Assembly: GCA_036502625.1 (NCBI GenBank)
Contig: DASXYG010000035.1
Location: forward strand, 1 to 64,000
DNA: 64,000 bases
Origin: DASXYG01 sp036502625
GTDB lineage: Bacteria > Actinomycetota > Actinomycetes > Streptosporangiales > Streptosporangiaceae
Reading direction: 5' to 3'
The position numbers and the translations under genes are program-made. Below, piece by piece: positions 7,124 through 16,309 of the stretch. How positions within the stretch are numbered: the stretch's first letter is position 1; each line of letters begins with the position of its first letter. Below the pieces are notes generated by a model. The model was not told the DNA's origin and ran no database searches. It saw only the letters and a list, made by a program, of their open reading frames with translations.

Positions 7124-8722
7124 GTGGCGGGCTCGGGCACCATGGGCAGGTCAGGCGTCATTCGGAGTCTGATCCCGGCACGCATCGACCGGCTGCCGTG
7201 GTCACGCTTCCATACGCGGATGGTGATCGCGCTCGGCACGGCATGGGTGCTCGAGGGCCTGGAGATCACGGTCGCCAGCGCGGTGGCCGGCACGCTGAGC
7301 GAACCGGCGGCGCTGAACATGTCGTCGGCCGCGGTCGGCGCGATCGCGTCGGTGTACCTGGTCGGCGAGGTGGTCGGCGCGCTGTGGTTCGGCAACCTGT
7401 CGGACAAGATCGGCCGGCGGAAGCTGTTCATGGTGACGCTGGGCGTGTACCTCATCGGCAGCGGGCTCACCGCGTTCACCATGGGCGCGAACACCGGGTG
7501 GATCGTCTACCTGTACGCCACGAGGTTCGTCGCGGGCATGGGCATCGGCGGCGAGTACGCGGCGATGCACTCGGCGATCGACGAGCTGATCCCGGCGAAG
7601 TACCGGGGCCGGGTGGACATCGGCATCAGCGGTACGTACTGGGGCGGCGCCATCATCGGCACGCTGGGCACGCTGCTGTTCCTGAACGCGCTGCCGACGG
7701 ACCTCGGCTGGCGCGTCGGGTTCCTGCTCGGGCCGGTGCTCGCGGTGGTGATCCTCTTCGTACGGCGGCACCTGCCGGAGAGCCCGCGCTGGCAGGTCAT
7801 GCACGGGCGCGAGCACGACGCCGAGGAGTCGATCTCGTTCATCGAGCGCGAGGTTCGGCACGCGGGCAAGTCGCTGCCCCCGGTGGACGAGTCGAAGGCG
7901 ATCGAGATCCGGCCGGCGCCGCACCGCGGATACCTGACGCTGATCAAGGTGCTGGTCAGCCACTATCCGAAGCGGTCGGTGCTCGGCGCCTCGCTGATGA
8001 TCACGCAGTCGTTCCTGTACAACGCGATCTTCTTCACGTACACGCTGGTGCTGACGAAGGTCTACGGGATCGCGGCGTCGGCGGCGCCGTGGTTCCTGAT
8101 CGCGTTCGCGGCGGGCAACCTGCTGGGGCCGCAGGTGCTCGGGCACCTCTTCGACACGGTCGGCCGGAAGAAGATGATCTCCGGTACGTACCTGCTGTCG
8201 GGTGTGCTGCTGGCGATCTCGGCGTGGCTGTTCAACATCGGCGCACTGACCGCGACGACGCAGACGATCTGCTGGTGCGTGATCTTCTTCTTCGCCTCGG
8301 CGGGGGCGAGCTCGGCGTACCTCACGGTCAGCGAGCTGTTCCCGGTCGAGGTGCGGGCGCAGGCCATCGCGGTGTTCTTCGCGATCGCGCAGTGCTTCGG
8401 CGCGCTCGGCCCGGTGCTGTACGGCGCGCTGATCGGCGACGGCAGCGACCGGGGGCGGCTGGCGCTCGGGTACGTCATCGGCGCGCTGGTGATGATCGGC
8501 GGCGGGCTCGTGGAGCTGGGCCTGGGCGTGAACGCGGAGGGCAAGTCGCTGGAGGAGGTCACGGCGCCGTTGTCGGCGGTGCGCCGCGCGGCTGACCGGA
8601 TGACGGAGACGACGGGCCTGGCCGCCCAGTCGATCCCGCCGCCGGTCACCCGCCATACGTCACCGGACGAGGGCGACGACGACCGCGACTACCCGGCCGA
8701 CAGCGGGCCGACCGCGCGGTGA
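7124..8722 (+). CDS. MFS metabolite:H+ symporter
   Basis: This protein of about 532 residues is a major facilitator of the sugar/metabolite porter type with 12 membrane segments. It shows the signature loop GNLSDKIGRRKLF between segments 2 and 3, RFVAGMGIGGEY in segment 4, the PESPRW motif after segment 6, and GHLFDTVGRKKM as the second-half repeat of the loop motif. The substrate is likely an organic acid, aromatic acid or sugar. GTG 7124 is preferred because AGAGGGGG lies about eight bases upstream; an in-frame GTG also exists at 7115. The C-terminal 50 residues are polar and cytoplasmic. It is transcribed with the NCS1 permease, 110 bases downstream of it. Confidence 0.87.
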   Translation: MAGSGTMGRSGVIRSLIPARIDRLPWSRFHTRMVIALGTAWVLEGLEITVASAVAGTLSEPAALNMSSAAVGAIASVYLVGEVVGALWFGNLSDKIGRRKLFMVTLGVYLIGSGLTAFTMGANTGWIVYLYATRFVAGMGIGGEYAAMHSAIDELIPAKYRGRVDIGISGTYWGGAIIGTLGTLLFLNALPTDLGWRVGFLLGPVLAVVILFVRRHLPESPRWQVMHGREHDAEESISFIEREVRHAGKSLPPVDESKAIEIRPAPHRGYLTLIKVLVSHYPKRSVLGASLMITQSFLYNAIFFTYTLVLTKVYGIAASAAPWFLIAFAAGNLLGPQVLGHLFDTVGRKKMISGTYLLSGVLLAISAWLFNIGALTATTQTICWCVIFFFASAGASSAYLTVSELFPVEVRAQAIAVFFAIAQCFGALGPVLYGALIGDGSDRGRLALGYVIGALVMIGGGLVELGLGVNAEGKSLEEVTAPLSAVRRAADRMTETTGLAAQSIPPPVTRHTSPDEGDDDRDYPADSGPTAR

Positions 8723-8775
8723 GGCCGAGCCGCTACCGTCGAGCCTGTCCCTGATGTCGGCAGACGGGGTTCCAG

Positions 8776-10020
8776 GTGCGACGGACACGGATCGTGGCTC
8801 TCGTGGTCGTGCTCGTCGTCGTCTGCGCGGGCGTGTTAGCGCTGACCCGGCACCAGTGGGTGCGCGCGCTCGGCTGGAACGTCGACGCGACCACGTGGGA
8901 CGGCCCGGCGCCGTCGGCGTCCGGGCCGCTGCCGGCCGAACCGGCGGGGCTCGTCTGGTCGCACCGCTCGCCGGGTCCCGGGCCGCACGCGATCACGGTC
9001 GACCACGGGATCGCGTTCGTCACGGAGAAGCACGGCGTTCACGCCGTCCGGCTCTCCGACGGCCGTGAACTCTGGCACTACGTCGACCACGACGTCGACG
9101 CGGGGGACATGCCGCCGGTGGTCGGCAGCGGGGTCGTGGGCGTACGGCTCGGGCTCGGCTTCGGCAGCCTCTGGCTCCTCGACGAGACGACGGGGCGTTT
9201 CCTGCGCCATTTCACCGCGCCGAGCGGCACCGTCCATGTCGCGCTGAGCTCCGGCACCCTCGTGACCTTCGACAGCGGTGATGACGACGGGAACGTGCGC
9301 GCTTTCCGGATCTCCGACGGCCGCCGGTTGTGGACCTGGCACCGGTCGTGTGGATCCGGCCGCGTCGACGACCTCGAACCCCTGGTGGCCTCCACGACGG
9401 TCGCCGCCTACACGATCTGCAAGCAGGGCGAGGACACGTATACGCACAGGGCGGTGACCGGCCTGGACGTGCGCACCGGCGCGGTGCGCGACAACCTGCC
9501 CGTTGCGTACGAGCCGCTGGAGCCGGACCAGCGGGACGCGGCCCGCGGTGTCGCCGACACGGGTCCGATCCTGCTCGGCGGCCCGCGTGTCGTCGCGGTG
9601 AGTCCGGCCGGCGGGCGGCGGCTCGACTCCGCCGGCATCGCGGGAGAGGCGGTGAGCTCCGTTCTGACCACCGACGACGGCTGGTGCGTGGAGTACACGA
9701 AGTCCTACCTCTGCCGCGGCACCTCGGCGCACGTGAGCCGTCGCATCACACCGTCCGCGCGCGATGACGGGGTCACGGTCTCAAGCCTGGCCGCTCCCGG
9801 GCGGCTGGCGGTCATGGGCCTTCGGCCGCTCAGGGGCGGGCGGTACACGTTCGACCTCACGACGATGGACCTCCGGCGGGGCACGCTCCGGCATCCGGCG
9901 AATCTCCCGGCCATCTCGCCGGGCGGGCTGCCGGTGCCCACCGCCGACACCTCGGCGGGCTTCGTCCTGCACGTGGCGACGAAGACCGATGCCGACGCCG
10001 CCATCGCCGTCTACCGCTGA
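8776..10020 (+). CDS. membrane-anchored PQQ-like beta-propeller protein
   Basis: The 414-residue product starts at GTG 8776 with MRRTRIVALVVVLVVVCAGV, a signal anchor or signal peptide, so the rest lies outside the membrane. The outer part contains repeated PQQ-like propeller strands, for example RLSDGRELWHYV and RISDGRRLWTWH. Such proteins usually act as protein scaffolds or assembly factors rather than true quinoprotein dehydrogenases; no catalytic residues can be named. Codon 21 is TTA (8836-8838), rare in such GC-rich genomes and in streptomycetes a target of bldA control. The neighbours give no clear pathway. Confidence 0.75.
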   Translation: MRRTRIVALVVVLVVVCAGVLALTRHQWVRALGWNVDATTWDGPAPSASGPLPAEPAGLVWSHRSPGPGPHAITVDHGIAFVTEKHGVHAVRLSDGRELWHYVDHDVDAGDMPPVVGSGVVGVRLGLGFGSLWLLDETTGRFLRHFTAPSGTVHVALSSGTLVTFDSGDDDGNVRAFRISDGRRLWTWHRSCGSGRVDDLEPLVASTTVAAYTICKQGEDTYTHRAVTGLDVRTGAVRDNLPVAYEPLEPDQRDAARGVADTGPILLGGPRVVAVSPAGGRRLDSAGIAGEAVSSVLTTDDGWCVEYTKSYLCRGTSAHVSRRITPSARDDGVTVSSLAAPGRLAVMGLRPLRGGRYTFDLTTMDLRRGTLRHPANLPAISPGGLPVPTADTSAGFVLHVATKTDADAAIAVYR

Positions 10021-10038
10021 CGGCTACGGGACAAGAGA

Positions 10039-10080
10039 AAGACCCAGGTCCACCGGATCAACGGTGTCTGCCTGGGTCTT
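10039..10080 (-). terminator. terminator downstream of tRNA-Thr
   Basis: A perfect 10-bp outer stem (AAGACCCAGG with CCTGGGTCTT) encloses an inner 5-bp stem CACCG/CGGTG. On the minus strand it is followed by TTTCTCTTG, a T-rich tail, so it best serves the tRNA gene. It may also stop read-through from the propeller gene on the plus strand. Confidence 0.8.
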
Positions 10081-10086
10081 GGGTGG

Positions 10087-10159
10087 AGCCCCCTTACGGA
10101 ATCGAACCGTAGACCTTCTCCTTACCATGGAGACGCTCTGCCGACTGAGCTAAGGGGGC
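10087..10159 (-). tRNA. tRNA-Thr (anticodon GGT)
   Basis: The minus strand gives a 73-nt cloverleaf. The acceptor GCCCCCT pairs with AGGGGGC, with discriminator T. The D-arm is AGCTCAGTCGGCAGAGC. The anticodon arm TCTCC-ATGGTAA-GGAGA shows GGT, and the T-arm is TACGG-TTCGATT-CCGTA. The next three bases read CCA, so the tail may be encoded. Confidence 0.95.
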
Positions 10160-10234
10160 AGGCCAGCCGCTGGCGCGGCCTGCGGGGCAACCATACACGG
10201 CGGCGCGGGCCAGAGCGAAATCAATGAAGCAGGT

Positions 10235-10939
10235 TCAGCGGGGGGTGGGGGCGGCGTTGTCGGTGACCCGGGAGTCGTCGATGTGGACGGTGCGGCCGCA
10301 CATTTCGGCGACCTCGGCGTCGTGGGTGGCGATGATCAGTGCGGTGCCCTCGTCGGCGACGGCGAACAGCTCGGTGAGGATGGCGGCGCGGTGGTCGGCG
10401 TCCTGTTCGGCGGTGGGTTCGTCGGCGAGCAGCACCCCGGGTGCGCGGTCGCGTGCGGTGGCGCGGGCGAGCGCGACGCCGCGGGCGACGGCGACGCGCT
10501 GCTGCTGGCCGCCGGAGAGGTCGTCCACGAGGTGGTCGGTGAAGTGGGCGAGGCCGAGGCGGGCGAGGGTGGCGGCGGCGGTGTCGATGGCCGTGGCGGG
10601 GTCGCCGCCGGCGGCGCGCAGCGCGATCTCCACGTTCTCGGCCGCGGTCAGCAGCGACACCAGGCCGTAGCCCTGGAGGATGATCGCCAGCTCGCGGCGG
10701 AGCTCCGGCGTGGCGCCAAGCTCCGCGCCGCGGACGAGCACCCGGCCGCGCGCGGGGGCGATGAGCCCGGCGAGCGTGGTCAGCATGGTGGTCTTGCCGG
10801 ATCCCGACGGGCCCATCAGCGCGACGCGCTCGCCGGCGCGTACGGTCAGCGACGCGGCGTCGAGGACCGTACGGCCGTCGGCGACGCAGGTGACGGCGTC
10901 GGCGGCGAGGACGGGCGGGTCGGCCGCGGCGGTGTTCAC
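10235..10939 (-). CDS. ABC transporter ATPase (MacB/LolD type)
   Basis: This 234-residue ATPase energises the large FtsX-type permease encoded upstream. Walker A is GPSGSGKT near residue 43, the signature is LSGGQQQR, and Walker B is GVLLADEP followed by the switch His in ATHDAEV. An insert with ARATARDRAP before Walker B is slightly longer than usual. The GTG start overlaps the stop of the second ATPase gene by four bases. It is the last gene of a three-gene operon. The substrate is not evident; members of this class export peptides, lipoproteins or drugs, or signal envelope stress. Confidence 0.9.
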   Translation of the reverse strand: MNTAAADPPVLAADAVTCVADGRTVLDAASLTVRAGERVALMGPSGSGKTTMLTTLAGLIAPARGRVLVRGAELGATPELRRELAIILQGYGLVSLLTAAENVEIALRAAGGDPATAIDTAAATLARLGLAHFTDHLVDDLSGGQQQRVAVARGVALARATARDRAPGVLLADEPTAEQDADHRAAILTELFAVADEGTALIIATHDAEVAEMCGRTVHIDDSRVTDNAAPTPR

Positions 10940-11781
10940 GTGGCTCCTTCGGCTGGCCGGTCGACGCGGCGCAGCTCCACGCCGGAGTCGGTGCGGACGA
11001 CGCGGACGAGCGTGCCGGGCGGGAACTCCTCGCGCAGGTCGGGCGGCAGTTGCAGGGACGCCTCCCGGCCGACGACGACGAACTCCTCCCCCAGGTGGCC
11101 CTCGGCGCCGACGCGCCCGTCGCGGATGGTGATCGTACGGGCGAACGCGCCGCTGACGTCGGGGTCGTGGGTGACCACCACGAGGGTGCTGCCGTACTCG
11201 CTGTTGGCCCAGCGCAGGAGGTCCACGACGCGGGCGCCCGAGGCGCGGTCGAGCTGGCTCGTGGGCTCGTCGGCGAGCAGCACCTTGGGGCGGCCGGACA
11301 GGGCGACGGCGAGCGCGAGCCGCTGCTGCTCGCCGCCGGACATCGCGCCCGCGCGGCGGTGCGCGGCGTCGGCGAGCCCCACGGCGTCGAGGAGCTCGCC
11401 GGCGGCGGCGCGCCTGCCGCCGCGCGGCACGTCAGCGGACCGCTGCCCGAACGCGACGTTCTCCACCGCGGTGGCGTACGTCAGCAGGTTGCGCAGCGGG
11501 TTCTGCATGACGACGCCGATCTCGCCCGCGCGCATGCGGGCGAGGCCGCGCGCGGTCATCCGCCCGACGTCCTGGCCCAGCACGCGCACGCTGCCGGCGC
11601 TCGGTTTGAGCAGCCCGGCGAGCAGCCACAGCAGCGTCGACTTGCCGGCACCGGACGGGCCGAGCAGCGACACCGACTCGCCCTCGGTGATCGTGAGGTC
11701 GGCGCCGCGCAGCGCGACGACCTCCTCTTCGTCGGCGGAGTAGATGTGCACGACGTTGTCGCACTGGACGACCGCGCTCAT
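10936..11781 (-). CDS. ABC transporter ATPase (MacB/LolD type), second subunit
   Basis: This 281-residue ATPase has Walker A GPSGAGKS, signature MSGGEQQR, Walker B VLLADEPTSQLD and the switch His in VVTHDPDV. About 50 residues follow the nucleotide-binding domain (LQLPPDLREEFPPGTLVRVVR), an extension not found in its neighbour. The ATG at 11781 overlaps the permease stop codon (ATGA). The two ATPases differ, so the working transporter may use an ATPase heterodimer on one fused permease. The frame runs upstream into the permease but that part is a shadow. Confidence 0.9.
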   Translation of the reverse strand: MSAVVQCDNVVHIYSADEEEVVALRGADLTITEGESVSLLGPSGAGKSTLLWLLAGLLKPSAGSVRVLGQDVGRMTARGLARMRAGEIGVVMQNPLRNLLTYATAVENVAFGQRSADVPRGGRRAAAGELLDAVGLADAAHRRAGAMSGGEQQRLALAVALSGRPKVLLADEPTSQLDRASGARVVDLLRWANSEYGSTLVVVTHDPDVSGAFARTITIRDGRVGAEGHLGEEFVVVGREASLQLPPDLREEFPPGTLVRVVRTDSGVELRRVDRPAEGAT

Positions 11782-14700
11782 GCCGGCGCCTCCCTGAGGC
11801 GTTCGGCGCGTGCGCGCCGCAGGATCACCGACGACATCGTCACGACGGCGGCCGCGACCAGGGCGACCAGTACCGCGAGGACGAGTATGAGCGGGCCCGG
11901 GCTCGGCTGGTACGCCAGCGGCGGTGCTATCGGGCGCGCGGCGAACTCGGGGATGGAGCGCAGGGTCAGCAGCGCGGCGATCCAGCCGGTGAGGAACCCG
12001 ATGGCCGAGCCGAAGCCCAGGACGACGGCCTGCTCGATGAGCAGCGCGGCGCGCAGGGCGCGGCGCGGCGCGCCCGCGGCGTCCAGCGCGGCCAGTTCGT
12101 AGCCGCGGCGCCGCGCGGTGGCGTACAGCGTGAGGATGGCGCCGCCGACGGCGAGCAGCGCGGCCGCGGCCGCCTCGGTGAGCATGAGGACGAGCGCGAG
12201 CCCCGGGCCCTGCCGGGTGAGGTGGCGCCGCTCGGCGTCGGCGTTCTGCCGGCCGACGACGGGCACCCCCTGCTGTTTCAGCTTGGCGGCGATGGCCGTT
12301 GCGGCGCCGGGCACCGTCCACACCTGCTGCATCGTGCGGACGTCGATGCCGGTGCCGACGTTGCGTGCGGCGCGCCGGTCGATGATCAGCCCGGCGCCGC
12401 CCGCCCAGGGGAGCGTGCCCGCGGCGGCGACCGAGCGTACGGGGATCTGCTGGCCGTCGGGGCCGCTGACGTTGGCGGACACGCCCGGGCGCACGAAGCC
12501 GGGGGTGGCCACGGCGGGCAGGACGTCGGGCGCGACGTCGGGGCCGAAGCCGACCTCGCCGAGGCTGCCGTACTCCTGGTGCAGCTTGAGGGTGACCTTC
12601 AGGCCGGAGCCGTCGGGCGCCAGCGGCAGCATGGACGACGGCACGTCGCCGTACTCGCGCCACGCCCCCGGTGTGCCCACGCCGGTGGCCAGCGGTTTCC
12701 ACGCGCCGTCGACGTGCTGGGCGAAACCGGAGACGCGCAGCGACCCGGTCACGGTGTTCGTGGCCGGGCCGACCGTGGTGAGCTCCAGGTACATGTGGTG
12801 CAGGGTGCAGCCGGCGGCGCAGGACGGCAGGCCGGCGGTGAGGGTCGTCGTACGGCCGGGGTCGACCGTGCCGAGGGTGACCGGGGTGGGCGCGGTGGCG
12901 CCGGGGGCGTGGACCACGGCGGTGAGCGTCAGCGGCGGATGGTCCGTCTTCCCGTCGCCGCCGCCGCCCGTCCGGTCGACGTCGCCGATGGCCACCCGTA
13001 CGCGCAGCCGGTCGCCGGTGATGCGCACGGGCTTCGCGGACACCTTCGGGGTGATCCGGCGCATCAGGTCACGCAGCGGGCGGCTCGCGAAGTCGGGCCG
13101 CCAGTGGGCCACGTTGGCGAACCGCGCGGTGTCGACGGCGAGGACGCCGTTGCCGTCGTTGCTGTCGAACGGCACGGCGTCGACGGCCACCGCTTTGCGG
13201 CCGGACGGGTCGACGCGGCCGAGCACGTCGGCGACGTCGATGTCCGGGCGCGGGGCCACGGTGAGCACATCGGCGGCGCCCACGTTGGTCTGCGCGACCT
13301 GGCCGTAGTTGCGGCCCGCGACCTCCCAGGCCGCGACGGCGTACGTGGCCAGCGCGAACGCCGTGGCCAGCACGATGGTCGTCCGCGCGCCGCCCGGCCT
13401 CCTGGCGATCTGCCGTACGGCGAGGAACGCGCCGATGCCGCCGCCCCTGCGGGTCCTGGCGTTCAGCGCGCGGCAGGCGGGCGGCAGGAGCCGGGACGCG
13501 AGCACCGCGATGGCCACGCCGACGATGCCCGGCGTGAGCAGGGCGATCGGCTGCGGTTTGTCGCCGGCGAGCCCGCCCGAGGTGACCATCTCGATGAGCG
13601 CGGCGGCGGCGAGCGCGAGCAGCGCGGCGTCCAGCGCCCAGCCGCGGCGGCGCGCGTGGCCGCCCGTACGCCGCCACTGGTCGGTGACCGGGCGGGCGAG
13701 CGTGCCGCGCGCGGCCCAGCCGGCGGCGACCAGGCCGCCGCACGCGGCGCCGAGCCCGGCCAGCCATCCGGTGGCCACGATCGTGACGCCGGTGCCGGTG
13801 CGCAGCAGGCCGCCGCCGAGCGCGTCCGCGACGGCCCAGCCGCCGACGACGCCGAGCGGCCAGGCGGCGGCGAGCAGCGCGATCGGCTCGGCCAGCCCGA
13901 ACGCGGCCAGCTTGGCGCCGCCCATGCCGCGCAGCTTGGCGAGCGCGATCTCCGGGCCGCGCGCCTCCACGGCGTCGGACGTCACGAGGAACAGCAGGAG
14001 CCAGCACAGCACGAGGAGCTGGAGCGTCACGACGACGAGCGGCACGCTGAAAGCCGCGCGGCCGTTGATGGCCGTCGTCAGCACGGTGGGCGCGGTCGTG
14101 TCGACGGTGATGTCCCTGCGCTGCGCGAACGCGGTGGCGCCGAACGCGTTGACGGCGGCGCGCAGCGGTTCGGCGTCCGCGCCGCTCAGCCGGTCGACGG
14201 CGAGGGGCACGGTGACGTCGAGGTGGCCGGCGACGTACGAGAGCTCGCCCGACCTGCCGTCGGGGCGGGCCGCGACGAAGGTGCCGCGGCCGGTGAAGAT
14301 CGCGTCGGGCGGGGCGTTCTGCGCGAAGTTGCCGGCGACCGGGCCGAAGTAGCCGCGCGCCGCCCAGTACGGCTCGTTCACGTCGCGCGGCCGGTAGACG
14401 CCGACGACGTGCAGCCGGGGCGCGCGCTGCCCCCGCTGGCCGAACACGCCGGCGCGCGTCTTCGTGCCCATGGGGTACGCGTGGGCGGTGTACGTGCTGA
14501 CCAGGACGTCGCCGGGGGCGGTCGGGCAGCGGCCCTGGGTGAGGACCAGGTGGCGGCAGAAGCCGTCGCGCCAGACGATCTGGGTGTCCTGGCCGCCGTC
14601 GCCGATGGCCGTGCCGTATTCGAGTGCGCGCACCGTCGGGGCGTACCAGGCCTGGTCGCCCCGCTTGACCCGGTGTTCGATCGCGCCGGCGCCGCCGAGG

Positions 14701-14912
14701 GCGCGGGGGCCGAAGGGGTCGCTGATCTGGGTGACGTCCACGAACCTGGCGGAGCTCGGCGCGGTCGCGACGGTGTCGCGTACGAGGGACGTGGCCGCGG
14801 CGGAATACCAGATCGGGCCGATGGCCGAGGCCGCTACGGCGACCACCGCGACCGCGAGGATGGCCGCTGACAGGCCGCGGCGGTGCCAGATTCCCCTTAA
14901 GAGCGCGATCAA
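11778..14912 (-). CDS. large FtsX-family ABC exporter permease
   Basis: The product of about 1044 residues is an integral membrane protein with one segment near the N-terminus (LSAAILAVAVVAVAASAIGP), a large external domain, a central set of membrane segments near residues 300-540, a second large external domain, and a final FtsX module near residues 930-1040. This is a two-FtsX-domain permease that works with the two ATPases encoded downstream. The TTG at 14912 is chosen because GGGGGAACGG lies just upstream; another TTG at 14945 is in frame. Codon 5 is TTA (14898-14900), which in streptomycetes would make translation depend on bldA tRNA. Confidence 0.85.
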   Translation of the reverse strand: MIALLRGIWHRRGLSAAILAVAVVAVAASAIGPIWYSAAATSLVRDTVATAPSSARFVDVTQISDPFGPRALGGAGAIEHRVKRGDQAWYAPTVRALEYGTAIGDGGQDTQIVWRDGFCRHLVLTQGRCPTAPGDVLVSTYTAHAYPMGTKTRAGVFGQRGQRAPRLHVVGVYRPRDVNEPYWAARGYFGPVAGNFAQNAPPDAIFTGRGTFVAARPDGRSGELSYVAGHLDVTVPLAVDRLSGADAEPLRAAVNAFGATAFAQRRDITVDTTAPTVLTTAINGRAAFSVPLVVVTLQLLVLCWLLLFLVTSDAVEARGPEIALAKLRGMGGAKLAAFGLAEPIALLAAAWPLGVVGGWAVADALGGGLLRTGTGVTIVATGWLAGLGAACGGLVAAGWAARGTLARPVTDQWRRTGGHARRRGWALDAALLALAAAALIEMVTSGGLAGDKPQPIALLTPGIVGVAIAVLASRLLPPACRALNARTRRGGGIGAFLAVRQIARRPGGARTTIVLATAFALATYAVAAWEVAGRNYGQVAQTNVGAADVLTVAPRPDIDVADVLGRVDPSGRKAVAVDAVPFDSNDGNGVLAVDTARFANVAHWRPDFASRPLRDLMRRITPKVSAKPVRITGDRLRVRVAIGDVDRTGGGGDGKTDHPPLTLTAVVHAPGATAPTPVTLGTVDPGRTTTLTAGLPSCAAGCTLHHMYLELTTVGPATNTVTGSLRVSGFAQHVDGAWKPLATGVGTPGAWREYGDVPSSMLPLAPDGSGLKVTLKLHQEYGSLGEVGFGPDVAPDVLPAVATPGFVRPGVSANVSGPDGQQIPVRSVAAAGTLPWAGGAGLIIDRRAARNVGTGIDVRTMQQVWTVPGAATAIAAKLKQQGVPVVGRQNADAERRHLTRQGPGLALVLMLTEAAAAALLAVGGAILTLYATARRRGYELAALDAAGAPRRALRAALLIEQAVVLGFGSAIGFLTGWIAALLTLRSIPEFAARPIAPPLAYQPSPGPLILVLAVLVALVAAAVVTMSSVILRRARAERLREAPA

Positions 14913-15083
14913 TCCGTTCCCCCGTTCCGGTCGGCCGGTCCCCAATCAGGGAATCCGCCGGGTGTCACAGAATGATCAAGCTGGCCGGATCGGGCCAGGT
15001 CGGGGCGGGGTCGTACGGCGGGAGGCGGTGCCGGGTGGGCGATCAGGCCGCCGTGGACGGGTGTGCGGGCGTAGCGTGACCGC

Positions 15084-15584
15084 ATGGCCACAGAAGCGCA
15101 GACCCCCGAGATCCCCGCCGTGCGCTGGTCGCCGCCCGGTCCCTGGCTCGCGAAGGTCCTCAACCCGGTCGTGCGGTGGCTGCTGGAGTCGCCGCTGCGC
15201 TGGATCCCCGGGAAGGGCCTCGCGGTGCTGCGGGTGCGCGGCCGGAAGTCCGGGCGCACGTACACCGTCCCGGTCACCTGGAACGACCTGAACGACGAGG
15301 TCGTCGTCCTGACCGCGGCGAAGTGGCGGACGAACCTCGCCGGCGGCGCCGACGTCGAGATCACCCACGCGGGGAAGCGGATCCGCAAGCGCGCCGACAT
15401 CGTCGCCAACCCCGAGGCCGTGGCGCGTACGTACCTCAAGGCCGTGGAGGCGTACGGCCTGCGGAAGGCGAAGAGCCGCGTGGGCGTGGCCGTGCGCGAC
15501 CGCGACGACCTGGGCTTCGAGTCGATGGCCGAGGCGTGCCGCCGCGACCACATGGTGGCCATCAGGCTGACCGACCCGCAGTGA
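15084..15584 (+). CDS. deazaflavin (F420)-dependent nitroreductase-family protein
   Basis: This 166-residue protein belongs to the Ddn/FDOR-A group (DUF385). The motif LRVRGRKSGRTYTVPVTW near residues 48-65, followed by VVLTAAKWRTNL, is characteristic and binds the F420 cofactor phosphate. The N-terminus WLAKVLNPVVRWLLESPLRW is amphipathic and may touch the membrane, as in mycobacterial Ddn. It would use reduced F420 to reduce quinones or similar compounds. It is a single gene, convergent with the DUF47 gene one base away. Confidence 0.85.
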   Translation: MATEAQTPEIPAVRWSPPGPWLAKVLNPVVRWLLESPLRWIPGKGLAVLRVRGRKSGRTYTVPVTWNDLNDEVVVLTAAKWRTNLAGGADVEITHAGKRIRKRADIVANPEAVARTYLKAVEAYGLRKAKSRVGVAVRDRDDLGFESMAEACRRDHMVAIRLTDPQ

Positions 15585-15585
15585 G

Positions 15586-16212
15586 TCACTCCGAGCCGAG
15601 CTCGCGGATGTTGATGGCCTCGACGGCGTCGGCGACGTGCTCGAACGCGTCCGCGGCCTGTTCGAGCTGGTCGGTGATCTCCTTCAGCTTCATCGCGGTC
15701 AGCGCGTCGAAGTCGCCGCTGTAGAGGTACGCGATGAGGTTGCGGTAGATCAGGTCGCCGTCGTTCTCCAGCGTGTTGATCTCCACGAGGTACGCCGCCA
15801 TGAGGTCGGGGTCCTTCTTGATGTTCGGCAGCGCGGTGACGGTCAGCTCGCCGGCGCTGACCAGGATGTCCGCCTGCTCCTTGATGCCGGTGGGCGGCTC
15901 GCCGACCTGGTAGCGGGCGATGCGGTCCGCGGCGGTCTCGATGAAGTCGAGCACGTCGTCGAGGCGTACGGCCAGGCGCGCCATGTAGACCGGGTCGAAC
16001 GGGGCGACCGGCGTGGTGCGCAGCTCCGTCAGCACGTTGTGGGTGAGCTCGTCGCCCACGTGCTCCACGCGGCGGATGCGCCCGGCGTACCGCGGGCGGT
16101 CCGCGGGGGGCGCGGCGACCATCTCGCGCAGCAGCCGCGCGCCGCCGAGGAGGTTCTCCGCGACCTCCCCGTACATCTCCCGGAACCGCTCGTCGTGCGA
16201 TACGAGGCGCAT
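15586..16212 (-). CDS. DUF47/PhoU-like protein
   Basis: This 208-residue all-helical protein is of the PhoU-related DUF47 family, known as a regulator of low-affinity phosphate transporters (Pit). Typical phrases are RIRRVEHVGDELTHNVLTEL, TTPVAPFDPVYMARLAVRLDDVLDFIE and AINIRELGSE. The family usually has a Pit gene next to it in an operon; none is present here. The upstream gene is divergent and unknown. It probably binds metal clusters through the acidic EHVGDE and LDDVLDFIE segments. Confidence 0.85.
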   Translation of the reverse strand: MRLVSHDERFREMYGEVAENLLGGARLLREMVAAPPADRPRYAGRIRRVEHVGDELTHNVLTELRTTPVAPFDPVYMARLAVRLDDVLDFIETAADRIARYQVGEPPTGIKEQADILVSAGELTVTALPNIKKDPDLMAAYLVEINTLENDGDLIYRNLIAYLYSGDFDALTAMKLKEITDQLEQAADAFEHVADAVEAINIRELGSE

Positions 16213-16309
16213 CCATCACCCTTCGTAGTGGCCGTCCACGACGTCTTACCAGTATTTCTCCGGCGCCAGCGTGTATCAGTCGGCCTCCGTGTCGGTAACT
16301 TGGCTTGTC

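Noticed and set aside
12222..14870. 882-codon plus-strand open frame across the FtsX permease
   Set aside because: It lies fully inside the real permease gene on the other strand and shows only low-complexity Gly/Arg/Ala composition.
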